Source: Nemertoderma westbladi
Taxonomy: Eukaryota; Xenacoelomorpha; Nemertodermatida; Nemertodermatidae
Assembly (NCBI GenBank): GCA_032718475.1
Contig: JAUCBJ010005720.1
Span: 24,107-88,106, forward strand
Direction: 5' to 3'
Length of the DNA: 64,000 nt
The translations under genes and the position numbers were made by a program. Below the pieces are notes generated by a model. It was given only the letters and a program-made list of their open reading frames with translations, searched no databases and had not been told where the DNA came from. This document shows, in pieces, positions 10,902 to 21,855 of this stretch; within the stretch, counting starts at the first letter, position 1, and every line of letters starts with the position of its first letter.

Positions 10902-12402
10902 CCCTATTAATCCCGGGGGGGGGGGGGGGGGTCAATATGACCCCCCCGTGGTTTTATTATTATAATTCTGAAACAAACGCAGTTGGGAATCTGAAATTTT
11001 ATGATTTTTCCTAAAAATCTATTGTCTTCCTAGTAGTGAAAACCGTTTGCAAAAATATTGGGTAGTTTTCGAGTTATAGCACCATTTTTTAACCCTACTT
11101 TTGGCACTTTTTTTTGAGACGTTTTTTGAAAATTACTTTTCATTAAATATGAATTGTAACATCTCTATGTTTGAATTACACCGGTTTTTTGGTGTTAGCA
11201 ATTGGATGGAATTCATATAAATTGATTTAGAAATTTCAAACTTGTTTTTTTCGGTGGGTGCCAAATTTTGGTGCCAGAACTAAATTTTGAAATATGTCAA
11301 TTTTGAAAATTGATTGTTTGAAACTTGTTTTTTACGCAATTGGGGTTTTTTGGGGTTCTCGTTTCGATGAAATATATACGAGTTGCACCAAGCGTATAAA
11401 ACTTGTATTTTTCGGTGCTGTGTGCAATTTTTGGTGCTAGCACGAAATTTTGAAAATCCATTCAATAGATAAAATTGCTTGTGACATTTTATTTCTTGCG
11501 TTTTAGAGGTTTATGGCTGTTCTGAATTCAATGGAATATATAATTATCGAACTAGACATCTCAAACTTGTATTTTTCGGAAGTGGGTGCAAAATGTGGTG
11601 CTAGCACCAAATTTTGAAAATCATCAAATATATCAATTGATTGTGTCACCTTGTTTCTTGCGTTATACGGGTTTGTGAGGGTTCTGAATTCAATGGAATC
11701 AGTAAAAATTTCATAAGAGTTTTCAGACTTGTATTTTTCGCAAAAATTTTGGAAAATAAGCAAATTGATCAGTAGATAGTATCATCTTGATTCTTGTGTT
11801 ATACGGGTTTATACTGGACATCGCAAACTTGTAATTTTTGGTGATGGGTACGAAATTTGGTGCTAGCACCAAAATTTGCCAAATTACACCGAAAAATACA
11901 AGTATCAATGATCTGGCATATTAGAAATGTATTCCATTAGAATCATCAGCGCCCTAGAAAACCTATAAATGTGAATTTATAGCATCGTATAAGTGAATGA
12001 AAAATTTTGTGTTCTACCTGAAAAGTGCTGGTTACTTGTTTTTTTCATTTTTTTCCTACGCAGAGACGACTAAACAGCCCTTTATAGTAATCATATCATT
12101 TTTAAATATTTTCCAATGTATTTTGCGCCCCAGAAAACCTGTATTGAAAAACAATTAGCCGAAAATGTAACTTTCAAATTTTGTGAAAATTGTGCACTAC
12201 TTGTAATTTTGGTGCTGCAATATAACCACCCCAGTACATTTTTTCGAAATTTTTTTTTTTCGGTCGGATCCAGACTACTGATACCTACGTACAAACAAAA
12301 AATCAGACGTTTTCGTAAAAATTTGTAGATTTTAGAGGGGTGGGGTCAATATGACCCCCTCCCGGTATTTGTACAACATTTTATAGCCCGGTACTAATAG
12401 GG
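10902..12402. mobile_element. Non-autonomous piggyBac-like DNA transposon (TTAA target)
   Basis: A 1501-bp insertion flanked by TTAA on both sides (10898-10901 and 12403-12406). Its ends are inverted: the left starts CCCTATTAATCCCGGG and the reverse complement of the right starts CCCTATTAGTACCGGG. Both ends also carry a subterminal GGTCAATATGACCCC (near 10930 and 12345). TTAA duplication with CCCT-type ends is the piggyBac signature. There is no transposase ORF. The interior is AT-rich with degenerate repeats of roughly 110-160 bp, each holding an AACTTGTATTTTTCGG-like stretch and a TGGTGCTAGCACCAAA-like stretch (near 11236, 11400, 11560 and 11830). A poly-G run sits at 10915-10931. Removing it restores the pol frame of remnant A, so the insertion was clean. 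Confidence 0.85.
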
Positions 12403-12406
12403 TTAA

Positions 12407-12497
12407 CAACACACCAACAGACAAAGTTGCGAAAGGAGTCCTAGATCTGGATTTGGGTGAAATGCTGTTGACAAGAGCATTGGGAGTAAAATGGTGG
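12407..12497 (+). pseudogene. Bel/Pao remnant A: short pol segment between two insertions
   Basis: About 90 bases that continue the frame interrupted at 10897. They encode a GVLDLDLGEMLLTRALGVKW-like stretch typical of the Bel/Pao segment just after the RT palm. Bases 12493-12497 (GGTGG) are the target duplicated by LTR element B. The frame resumes at 24668. Confidence 0.8.
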
Positions 12498-13683
12498 TGT
12501 AAAGGCTTTTCCGGAATTGGCCGGTTATTTTCCCCGTAAAGTACTCTGTAGTTGGTTTAACAGGCATAAAAGGCCGTGTCCCACTGTACTGGTGTTTTAG
12601 AGGACATAAAAGTAATTTCTTCTGTACGTGTACTTTAGCGGACATAATCCACAATTCTATGACGCAAAAGCCGAAATACTCTTGAAACAGTGTAGTTAGT
12701 ATGACGACAGCTAATAGCTGAGCTGTACACGTGGAGCCTCTGCACGGAGCCTTGGTTCTTTGTTCTGCTCAGCTCAAATGACGACATCTATCAGCTGTGT
12801 CCACGTCAGTTCGACCAATCAGAGATTTTCCCTTTGTGTAAAAGCTGTACAGCAGAATCCCATGATTCAGTACTGACGTTTCCCCCACGCCTAAGAACAC
12901 CGGCCGTGGAATGTTTTCTAACATTAGAGCGTCTTTAATTATAAGAACACATAACTGTTACCGGCACGGTACAGCGGTACGAGACACTAAGAACACATAA
13001 CGGTACGGTACGTATTGCACATTATTTACTGCTATTTGCTGTTTGTTATTAAATGTATCATTCGTTTGCTTATTGTTATTTGGAGAATAACTATAAACGA
13101 TCAGAAACCCCGATCTTCTTGATACACTAAGGTTAGAGAGACCGGCTACATATAGCAATTGCGACTTATATTATCGTGGTTTGTAGTGAATTGAATGCTA
13201 TTTTATAGGCCCTACAAATGTCGGTTGCTATTCTCTTTATATATGATTAAAATCAGTGACTATCGGCAATTCAGTGTGCAGCGGTGTGCAATAGTAACAA
13301 AGCATCTCCTAAAGAATGCGCCTTATGTGTAACTTATAATCCATTCCGTTGTGTTTAGTGTAAGCCATAGCTCTGTTTATATAGATAGAGCGCCACGTCC
13401 TAAAGGAACTGCTAATATTTCCCGAAAGTGAATAATATTTGTCAGAGATTATATATTAACGATCAATCGAATAGTACGGTAGGCCTGCACCGCAATCAAA
13501 TTAAAGCATCCGAATCCAGTCTCCCGGGTATATCCAGCGGGTGAATGGTCGCGCATAGACTGGCTTCGGCTAATGTTGGATTTATTTGTCTCAAATACTT
13601 GTCATAGGCTAAAGTCAATTTATAACCTAGAAGACATATAGATTTGGCGGGTTAAACTGCCAAAGGTCTTAAAAGCGCGAACA
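12498..13683 (+). repeat. 5' LTR of element B
   Basis: 1186 bp, beginning TGTAAAGGC and ending GCGAACA. It is nearly identical to 23454-24662; the 3' copy carries an extra 20 bp (near 24250) and an extra GCG (near 24517), and a few substitutions separate them. The near identity implies a fairly recent insertion. Small minus-strand frames inside the LTR occur in both copies and show no sign of being genes. Confidence 0.93.
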
Positions 13684-15812
13684 GTAACAGTTATAGCTTC
13701 TTGATTGTGGCGTAAGCAATCAAGTTGATAGTACCGGTCGACCGGTAACCAGTAGGCCTGACTACCTGATCATCCGGACCGGTACTTACAGCAGTATAGG
13801 TACATCAGTATTATTTCGATTGTGATATATTGTATATTTTAGGCTCTTAGGGGATTAGGGATTGATCACCCCTTATTCCTTTGTATGGTTTACTTATTTC
13901 TGTCAGTTTTATTTACTAGTAGGCTAATATTGAGCAGAAGACGTGTAAACCTGCTCAGATTGTACAGATAATTTGTAGGCTGGACTGTTGTCTAACTGTT
14001 GTTAAGTCTGAACGGATTGCAGTGTGTGTAGAGCATCTGTCCGATAAAGTGCTAGTTAGGAACGTAGGGGCTTCAAGTGCTGTGAGGTAAACCCCCTTTG
14101 AAAGAATAAGTCGTACTACTAGGTTAGAACGCATACTAACTAATCATTTCGGAGTCTGCATATACTGTAGTTTATTTAGGCTTGATAGTAGTCTGCCATC
14201 GTTTGGTCTGTACTTTGTTTGTGTAGTCTGTACGGGTAGCGTATAATTTTTATTTAGATAATTTGTAGGCTGGATAGTTGTCTGGCTGTTGTTGAGTCTG
14301 AGGAGATTTCGGTGTGTGTAGAGTGTATGTCCGATAAAGTGCCAGTTGGGAACGTAGGGGCTTCCAGTGCTGTGAGGTAAACCCCCTCTGAAAGAATAAG
14401 TCGTACTACTAGGTTAGAACGCATACTAACTAACCATTTTGGAGTCTGCATATACCGTAGTTTGTTTGGGCTTGATAGTAGTCTGTCAGTATTTGGTCTG
14501 CATTTTGTTTGAGTAGTCTGTACGCGTAGCGTAATATTTATTATTCAGAGTTTATGCGATTATTCGCAACATTCATTCCCCAAGTTTATTCCTACAGTAA
14601 TTGTGCTTGTTATATATACCGTTACAGTTAAACTAACCCCGGTACTACATCAGGGCTGCTTGGCGTAGGTAAAGACTGGTGATTTTGTGCACCGGTCACT
14701 CCAGCAGATACCGTGGTTCTTTTGGCTGTTCAAGTATTTTAACTACTGATTATTTGTTATATAAGTACTTGTACCTAATTTAGGGTTTGGTGTACAGTGC
14801 TTTCCGAAGGTGATTAGTGTGTGGGCAGTATATTTGTGTTGTAAAGTGGTTAATAGGCACGTTGGTTCTGGTAGACCGCGGTAATTAACTTCTGGGTAGG
14901 AACACTCTGTGATACATAACGTAGTACTTATAGCGATACGGCTATAAGTCGTCAGATGGTGGTATTTTCCTATCTGGACAACGCAGTATATTTACTACTA
15001 CTTATTATTTTCAAATACCGTAGTACCCTGTCCGTTGTAATAACCAGATATTCTAACCCTTTGTTAGGCTGGTTTGTAGACTTCTTGTAAAATTACCCTA
15101 AAAATTCGTACTTGTAAATTTTTGTGTTTATTTAGAGATTGTAATCTCAACCCGAATTGTACGTAATTTGTAGTATTAAGTAACTTAGGTTAAATTAGAA
15201 TTATTTGTTTTAGTGTCCAACAAGTAGCACTCCACTGAGAGCGCACAGCTTCTGTGTAGTGACTCCCCCCAGAAATAATAACATTTATTTCAAATATTGA
15301 CAAAACCCATTTTAACGGGTATATATATATTATAAATCAACTCAAACGATTTATAAATAGTAGGCCTGCCATACATCAATTAGGTCTAAATGTCAGTTGG
15401 ACTACTGCTTAAATAGCGGTAATAAAGTAAGTTAAAGTAACCAAGTAACCCCTGAAATTTCAGAAATTCAATTATTCTAAAATAATTGACATACCGGTAT
15501 TTACAATCGGCTTATTATATTTATTTCTATAAATTTAGGCTGAAATTATACCGGTATTCTGTAATTAATATTAATTCTAGTCTGTAATTATACTTATATA
15601 TATACATTATAAGTGTAAGCTGTATACCGGTATTCACGATAGGCCTATTATATATTTATAAATTTAGGCTGAAATTATACCGGTATTCTGTAATTAATTC
15701 TAGTTAATAATTATACTTATATATACTATAGGTGTAAACTGCATACCGGTATTCACGATAGGCCTATTATATATTTATATATACTTGTGCTGAAAGTACA
15801 TACCGGTATTCT
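13684..15812 (+). repeat. Leader of element B with a 290-bp tandem duplication and 125-bp repeats
   Basis: Untranslated leader between the 5' LTR and ORF1. A block of about 290 bp occurs twice in tandem (13966-14255 and 14256-14545), sharing AGATAATTTGTAGGCTGG, TGTCCGATAAAGTGC and AAGAATAAGTCGTACTACT. From about 15490 to 15850 a unit of roughly 125 bp repeats three times, each with ATACCGGTATTC and TAGGCCTATTATAT, and the last copy runs close to the ORF1 start. No canonical TGG-starting primer-binding site is seen directly after the LTR; the sequence there begins GTAACAGTT. Confidence 0.75.
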
Positions 15813-15917
15813 GTGACAAATCTAGTCTGTGACAATACTTATATATATATTTCTCAATGGCCCGACAGCTCCAGTAGTGAGGATACTGTAGAGCTGACAC
15901 CCGAGCGCGGAGCAAAG

Positions 15918-17054
15918 ATGACGGATGCGGTTTATTCGGATCCCCATCTCATCCTTCCTGCGGCCGTACTCACTAGGTTATTGATTGCGGTGGAAGAACA
16001 CCAGATCGATTGGGCGAGAAGTAAGCGATCGACTAAAGATAGTTATGCGGGATATACAAGGGAAGAACTGAAGTCTATTGTCGAGTCGCAATGGAACTTC
16101 CCCGGACCCGGACTCCCGTTTGATTTATCAGAAGCTGCCTGGGAAGATATACACAGGATGGGAGTAACCAAGGAAACCGTCGATCCAGCTGTGTGGAAGA
16201 GGTCCGCAGCCGGATACGTACAGGGATTCGTAAGCTCTATGGAGCGAGTAGAAAAACAACTGTTTCAACAACCCCAAGGACCTCAAGAGCAGGGACAACT
16301 GCTTTATCAAGTTAGAGAAAGAATTCTACGAATCAGGCTAATCTTATCAGCCTTTGAGGAGGCTTCTAAAAGAAGACAAGACACGTCGTTGCAAGTTGCC
16401 GTAAAGACTTGGTTTCAACGGGTGAGCCTCAGGGTGCAGGGAACGACTCAGTGGAAAGCCCAACTGGATGAGCGCTCAACCCATGGAGAATCAACAGACG
16501 CTACTTTTTCCCAAGTGGAAAGTGAAGCGACAGCAGAGAAGCCGCATAAGAGGGATGCCATTGACATCTATCTGTCGGACTATCAACGTTTTGTAGGAGA
16601 TGAAGAGTTGAGGAGAAGACTAGAGGGGCTTAGCCCTAATAGTGAAGGAGCCCAGCGTGTGTTGGACGCAATCGATGTGGATAGGTTAGCTGCGAACCAA
16701 GCTAAATTCAATGAAAGCATCCTCATCGCTAAGGTTCAAGAAGAACAAGTAAAGAAAAAACGTATAGAAGACAGAAAGATAGCAGCAGTGGCAGCAGCAG
16801 TGGCAGCGGCAGAAGCGGAAAGAAAGGCTGTAGAAGTGGAAAGAAAAGCAGCCGAAGTGGAAAGAAAAGCGGCAGCGGCAGTGGCAGAAGCAGAACGAAA
16901 GGCGTCTGAAGAGACTGTCCAACTAGAGTTGGAAAATCTTCAAGAGAAGCAAGACAACTTTAATAAACAGTTAAAAGCTAGTAATATGCAGATGATGAAT
17001 CGATCTACTCCCAAGAGGCAAGGTTATACATCAAGGCGATACCACAGATCATGA
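15918..17054 (+). CDS. Element B ORF1: Gag-like protein with a C-terminal coiled coil
   Basis: 378 residues from the first good ATG (MTDAVYSDPHL). The frame is open upstream to 15813 but that part is leader repeat. I do not recognise a named domain in the N-terminal 200 residues, which are mixed and globular-looking (YTREELKSIVES, LPFDLSEAAWEDIHRMG). Residues of about 270-370 are a long charged, Ala/Glu/Lys/Arg-rich helix with repeated VERKAAEVERKA motifs, a clear coiled coil. The C-terminus is basic. ORF2 begins 41 bases downstream in the +1 frame, and that frame is already open across the ORF1 stop, so ORF2 could be made by frameshifting or re-initiation. A structural, assembly-type role is inference. 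Element C has a similar coiled-coil segment at 51536. Confidence 0.7.
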   Translation: MTDAVYSDPHLILPAAVLTRLLIAVEEHQIDWARSKRSTKDSYAGYTREELKSIVESQWNFPGPGLPFDLSEAAWEDIHRMGVTKETVDPAVWKRSAAGYVQGFVSSMERVEKQLFQQPQGPQEQGQLLYQVRERILRIRLILSAFEEASKRRQDTSLQVAVKTWFQRVSLRVQGTTQWKAQLDERSTHGESTDATFSQVESEATAEKPHKRDAIDIYLSDYQRFVGDEELRRRLEGLSPNSEGAQRVLDAIDVDRLAANQAKFNESILIAKVQEEQVKKKRIEDRKIAAVAAAVAAAEAERKAVEVERKAAEVERKAAAAVAEAERKASEETVQLELENLQEKQDNFNKQLKASNMQMMNRSTPKRQGYTSRRYHRS

Positions 17055-17094
17055 AGGCGGAGGAAATCAATCTCGCCTAAGCAGACGTAAAAGA

Positions 17095-20000
17095 ATGTCC
17101 CACCGTGAGAAATTGCCTGATTTGCCCCCAGCTGTTCGAAGGCAACTAAATAACACAAATTTAGGTAGTACAGAACCCACAGACCAAATAATTAAAATAG
17201 AAAGACTCCCTACTATAGTAGATGAGCCTGAAATAATTAGGCCTGTTCTTGAAATCACCCCTTCGGTGATAGAAACGCCTGTACTCCCAGAACCTACCTT
17301 TAAATTCCCTTTATACAGCACCAAATTATCTGTGCCTAGAGGAACAGCCCCTGAAACAGTGTCGGTCCTGGACTCCGAGCGAAATATAAAGGATATATCG
17401 CCCGTAGTCCCTCGTCTGCCCGCTACGACGTTGGCGGATCCTGCTTCGGCGGTTGATTGGGTAGACGAGAGACGGCGGGGGATGGATATTCTCCTCGGAA
17501 AGATGGAGGAGAATCGAGTGCGCTCCTCCCAACAGGTCCGAGAGTTAGAAGGGACTGTTCAACAGTTAAAGGGAACCGTAAAGGAAAGTAGGTTAGAGTT
17601 GCAAGAAGTGCAGCAAAGTATCGCGCTAGAACGCGATAAATTAGTAAATTTACAAAAGGGTATACCACCACCCCCGGTAACAATGTGTCAACCTGTTAGG
17701 TCTGAAGTATCTCATGCGCAAGGTGTGGAGCCTACACGCATATATACTGCTAGCGAAGTAGAAACTCCTATAGTGAACCCTATTAAGGGTAATTATAGAC
17801 ATGTTGATAATGATATTCCCTATAGACCTGATCATAATCCGAGAAATTTATATACCGATACCTCGATATTAAATAACTCGATGGCCCAAGAAAGTTTTAC
17901 GCGTCAAATGGCTAGAACCGAAGCCCGGCAAGAGGTAAAGGTGGGAGAGATCGTCAAGTTCAATGGAGATGAGATGAAATGGTTACCTTTTAATGAATAT
18001 TACAAAGATAACATACAGAACTCTGTACTATCTAATGGAGAGAAACTTAGATTCCTCATCGAGTGCTTGGAAGGATCTCCCAAGTTAATGGCGTTAAAGT
18101 TTATTGGACATCCAGACGGATTAAGACAAGTTTGGGATACCCTAAACATCAGGTATGGTAATAGGACTAACATAGCTAGGTATTTATATGCGAAATTAAT
18201 GGCGCCCCGAAAGTTTCTTAGCAGCGGGATTATAGAGTTTTCTGACGATATTCAGGAGATCTGTAGACAACTAGATTGGTTAGGTAAGTCTCATGAATAC
18301 CAGAATTCTATGGTTGTAGGAGCCTTAGCATCTACTTTGCCCAAGGGTGGAGTAGGTACACGCTGGGATAAGAAAGTGTTATATATGATGGAACAACAAC
18401 GACGAGACCCTACCATGGCTGATCTCATGTCATTCTTAGATGGAGAAGTGAAATTACAGCTCCTAAGGCAGTCCAGAGAGAAGACACCAGAAAACAAGGT
18501 AAGTGAGAAACCCGTTTCTAGGAGAAGGGTAATACCAGTGTGTTATACCGACGACAGCGAAAGCCAGGCTTCTCAAGAGGAAGACAGCGGGAAAGACACT
18601 GAAAGATCTTACTATGACAACAAAGCGACTAAGGACGTAAGTAAATTCAAGTCTCGAACCAATGACAGGAGAGAACAAGTAAGAAAAACTCCTCCTACGT
18701 CTCCTAAGAGAATTCAAGTAAGAAAGCCCGAAGAAAGAACGAGTGTGCACAACGTTACTCAAAGTAAGGTAAGTAACATCAAACCAAAATGTGTGCTGTG
18801 CGACGGGCCCCACCGTTTGAATATGTGTGATAAATTCCTAAAGAAATCATTAAAGGATAGACGTGAAGTCATGTGGGATAAGCGGTTGTGTTATAATTGC
18901 CTCAGACGAGGACACCAACGGCGAACCTGTTACTCCGACGCAAGGTGTGCAAAGTGCAGCGCAAAACATCATATCTTGTTGCACACGGAATTCGAACGAA
19001 ACAGCCCGAGTCAGGTAAGTGAGTCCGAACTACATGTCCAATTCAGTGATGTGAACGACACTGACCAATATTCTGAGATGGAAGGATCCTATTCGGACGA
19101 ATTCTCCGACGAAAACGAATCCTGTTACCTGACAAATACCGCAGTGTATCGAGCACTTACGTATGAAAAGGACACCGACAGCGACCTCACCCTAACTACT
19201 TCTGATCGACAACCATATTGGAAAGCGCCACCTTCCAATGTAGGAATCCGAGAATTTCCTGTAGTACAGGTAAGGGTCCCTGGACCTAAAAGGAGTTATA
19301 TAGTGAACGCCCTCCTTGACTCCGGTAGCACAGGAACATTCATCGACAAAGAACTAGCCGAAGACATCTTTGCTGGACAACCCAAGTTCCGAACTAAGCT
19401 AAACATGTCAGGAATTATGCAGGTTTGGAAATCTATCGTAATAGCGGATTATTATGTAGGCGCGTTGTCCACCCCCCAGGATGAACTAGGAGAATACAGC
19501 ATAAGGTCAGTAAAAATGGTAGCGATAAAGAACTTCGCGACCAGCCAAGTGGAACCTTATAACTGGGATGAGGACGATTTCACCCAGCAGTTTGGAATAC
19601 CTAGATTCAACACCGATTACCCTGGAGTCCAAATACTCATCGGTCAAAATGCGCATGAAGCGCTCGAGACATTGGAGAAACGGCCTGCTCAACCGCAACC
19701 TCTGCAAGTTTATGCGGGAAGAACTAGAGTAGGTTGGTACTTTACTGGCCCTTCTCGTAGAACTCTTATGGAAAGATTACCAAAAGAACAGGTATATCAA
19801 TTAAGTGAACGGGAAGTGGAGAGCAGTGAAGTTGACGACCCAACTGAGGGAACACCATACTCCTCAGATAATGACGACATCAACTCCAATGTAGATCAAT
19901 GGAGACATTGTCCCGAGACGATCAATCTAGCCGACATCGCTTCCAGAGGAGCAACTCCTCAAGAACTTACAGATACTCCAGACCGGTTAGGTGGACCCGA

Positions 20001-20220
20001 CTTCCTAAGTAAAGAAGATGAATGGCCTCCTCATCTTACCCCGGTGAAGATTAGACAGGCCAAGGGAGCGGAGAAAGTAACACAACCACTCAATCGCCCA
20101 GCTGGTCGTTTCTGTTTACCGGAAAGAGACCGAAAACTGTCCGGAAACTATGGAAGGCAAGATACTCTTCCCACGACCACCTCCCTAATCCAACAAATAT
20201 CTAGGGACTCCATAACGTAA
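17095..20220 (+). CDS. Element B ORF2: Gag (DUF1759-like), zinc knuckles and aspartic protease, fused to the end of RNase H
   Basis: One open frame of 1041 residues. Residues about 150-200 form a short coiled coil. Residues about 283-455 match the Bel/Pao Gag core (DUF1759 type), starting VKFNGDEMKWLPF. Cys/His knuckles follow: C566-x2-C-x3-H-x4-C, then a canonical CCHC at C599 (CYNCLRRGHQRRTC), then CAKCSAKHH at 618. The retroviral-type protease active site is DSGSTG at about residue 742, followed by DUF1758-like LIGQNAHEAL and GWYFTG. At about residues 905-935 the protein jumps to the extreme end of RNase H (WRHCPETINLADIASRG, then GGPDFLSKEDEWPP). The RT and RNase H catalytic residues and the integrase are gone, yet the frame is uninterrupted. 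This is an in-frame internal deletion that leaves a Gag-protease element. Confidence 0.88.
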   Translation: MSHREKLPDLPPAVRRQLNNTNLGSTEPTDQIIKIERLPTIVDEPEIIRPVLEITPSVIETPVLPEPTFKFPLYSTKLSVPRGTAPETVSVLDSERNIKDISPVVPRLPATTLADPASAVDWVDERRRGMDILLGKMEENRVRSSQQVRELEGTVQQLKGTVKESRLELQEVQQSIALERDKLVNLQKGIPPPPVTMCQPVRSEVSHAQGVEPTRIYTASEVETPIVNPIKGNYRHVDNDIPYRPDHNPRNLYTDTSILNNSMAQESFTRQMARTEARQEVKVGEIVKFNGDEMKWLPFNEYYKDNIQNSVLSNGEKLRFLIECLEGSPKLMALKFIGHPDGLRQVWDTLNIRYGNRTNIARYLYAKLMAPRKFLSSGIIEFSDDIQEICRQLDWLGKSHEYQNSMVVGALASTLPKGGVGTRWDKKVLYMMEQQRRDPTMADLMSFLDGEVKLQLLRQSREKTPENKVSEKPVSRRRVIPVCYTDDSESQASQEEDSGKDTERSYYDNKATKDVSKFKSRTNDRREQVRKTPPTSPKRIQVRKPEERTSVHNVTQSKVSNIKPKCVLCDGPHRLNMCDKFLKKSLKDRREVMWDKRLCYNCLRRGHQRRTCYSDARCAKCSAKHHILLHTEFERNSPSQVSESELHVQFSDVNDTDQYSEMEGSYSDEFSDENESCYLTNTAVYRALTYEKDTDSDLTLTTSDRQPYWKAPPSNVGIREFPVVQVRVPGPKRSYIVNALLDSGSTGTFIDKELAEDIFAGQPKFRTKLNMSGIMQVWKSIVIADYYVGALSTPQDELGEYSIRSVKMVAIKNFATSQVEPYNWDEDDFTQQFGIPRFNTDYPGVQILIGQNAHEALETLEKRPAQPQPLQVYAGRTRVGWYFTGPSRRTLMERLPKEQVYQLSEREVESSEVDDPTEGTPYSSDNDDINSNVDQWRHCPETINLADIASRGATPQELTDTPDRLGGPDFLSKEDEWPPHLTPVKIRQAKGAEKVTQPLNRPAGRFCLPERDRKLSGNYGRQDTLPTTTSLIQQISRDSIT

Positions 20221-21855
20221 CAACATACGGAGTGGGTGTGTGACTATATTATTTTATATTTATTTTATTATTTTATATTATGTATGTATTATTATGTAAT
20301 TTTATTATAATCGTTTTATTTAATTTTATTCAGTAGAATGTTATTTTAGCGATTATTTAGTAGATTAGTGCAATATATTCGTGTTTATTACGTAATTACT
20401 TATATTATATATTTAGTGCGACGGCGAGAAATAATTCTTTTTCTCTTTCCTTACTGCCCGTATTACATTACGAATACGTAACTATAGTAAAATGAAATGT
20501 CTGTACTTATTAAAGTACAATAAAGCCACTACTATATTCAAGTATTATTGGTAGGCAGAGTATTAGGAATGCAAAGTTCAGATCCTCGTGTCTCGGCTAA
20601 ACCAAGCTCTGTGTAGACCTTGGAAACGACTTGCCTCTTCTCACTGACATTGCTTCGTGCGATATTGCTCTCATACCATATATAATAATACATATAGTAG
20701 CGTGATATCCCTATAACAGTAGCGTAAAACGCAAATAAATCTGTTAAACCTTTGACCATCTGTAACTCTAGTCGATTAAGATATCGCGGCACCCACCGAT
20801 ATACTTGAAAGACAAATTTTAGAATCAGTGGTTAACGTCCCCAGACAAGTTCTGGAATAAACCGGTGCCCATCCTAAATATTAATTATTAATATTTACAA
20901 AATCTGTCAAATTTTAGATCCTTTAACATTCTAGTCGATTAAGATATCGTAGCACTTACCGATACTCTTAAAAGGACAAATCCCTAGAATCAAGGATCCC
21001 AGTCCCCAGACTTGTTCTGGAATAAAATTGTGTCTATTTAATATTAAATAATAAAATTACGGGAATAAATTTAATTTCATCTTTTAATGAATTTGATAAA
21101 TTGTTATTTTATACAATTTATAATATTCCCAAAATTCCATTAATTAATAGATCATGGGAGCGGAGATTCACCTCTTAAGTGTATTAATGTGCGAGAATCT
21201 CCAATATAGAGTCAATAGCCGATAAAATTCATAAAATCATATATAAAGATGATATTGACCATTAAAGACTTACTATTAAATAGCATCCCAGATCTGTATG
21301 CATGGGAATTACCCTAATTCTACCGCTAGCTTTCCATAATGTCACCATAGTAACAGCCACGCTAGAATTAGAAGTGAGTTAAAAGAACAATAAAAAGCTT
21401 GCCCATTGAATAGCATACGGAATAAATAGCACACCGCTAGTATCCAAGGATACATAATAACAACGTGACATTCTGGAAGGCACTTGACTAACGGACAAAT
21501 GACCCGAATGTGTGATAGAATGTGTACCATTTGTGACAGTTACGTGGAATTTGTGCGTTTGTAGTTGAATGTTACTACTAAGGTGTGTTTACAGTAGCGA
21601 GTCGCAATTGTGAAAGTAGCCCTAACTCTCCAGTAAGAACCTGAAGTATATCTAAGCCTTTGGGACGGACGGTGGAGTGACTTGTGCTGGTTGTTGTAGT
21701 CGTTGTGCAGCTACGACGTTGGCGATAGGCACATCGACGAAAGTACACCAGCGCTGAGGATCTTGCACTGTCCGGGGGAAGAGAGGGGCAGGCAGCAACG
21801 CCCGCTAGCCTAAATATAAACTCATTATAATATTAATAAACTCATATAGCAGATA
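20221..21855 (+). other. Element B non-coding stretch with a duplicated block
   Basis: AT-rich, no convincing ORF. A block beginning TAGTCGATTAAGATATCG and ending CCCCAGAC.TGTTCTGGAATAAA occurs twice, at about 20770-20865 and 20933-21027, roughly 160 bp apart. No other structure is recognised. Confidence 0.5.

Noticed and set aside
12958-13158. Minus-strand frame in the LTR of element B, repeated at 23914-24114
   Set aside because: The two copies simply reflect the two LTRs; no motif, start context or relation to a known protein.
16686-16922. Minus-strand Cys/Phe-rich frame
   Set aside because: Antisense shadow of the Ala/Lys/Glu coiled coil of element B ORF1.
20538-20792. Minus-strand ORF of 84 codons in element B
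   Set aside because: AT-rich, no motif, and overlaps the duplicated non-coding block.
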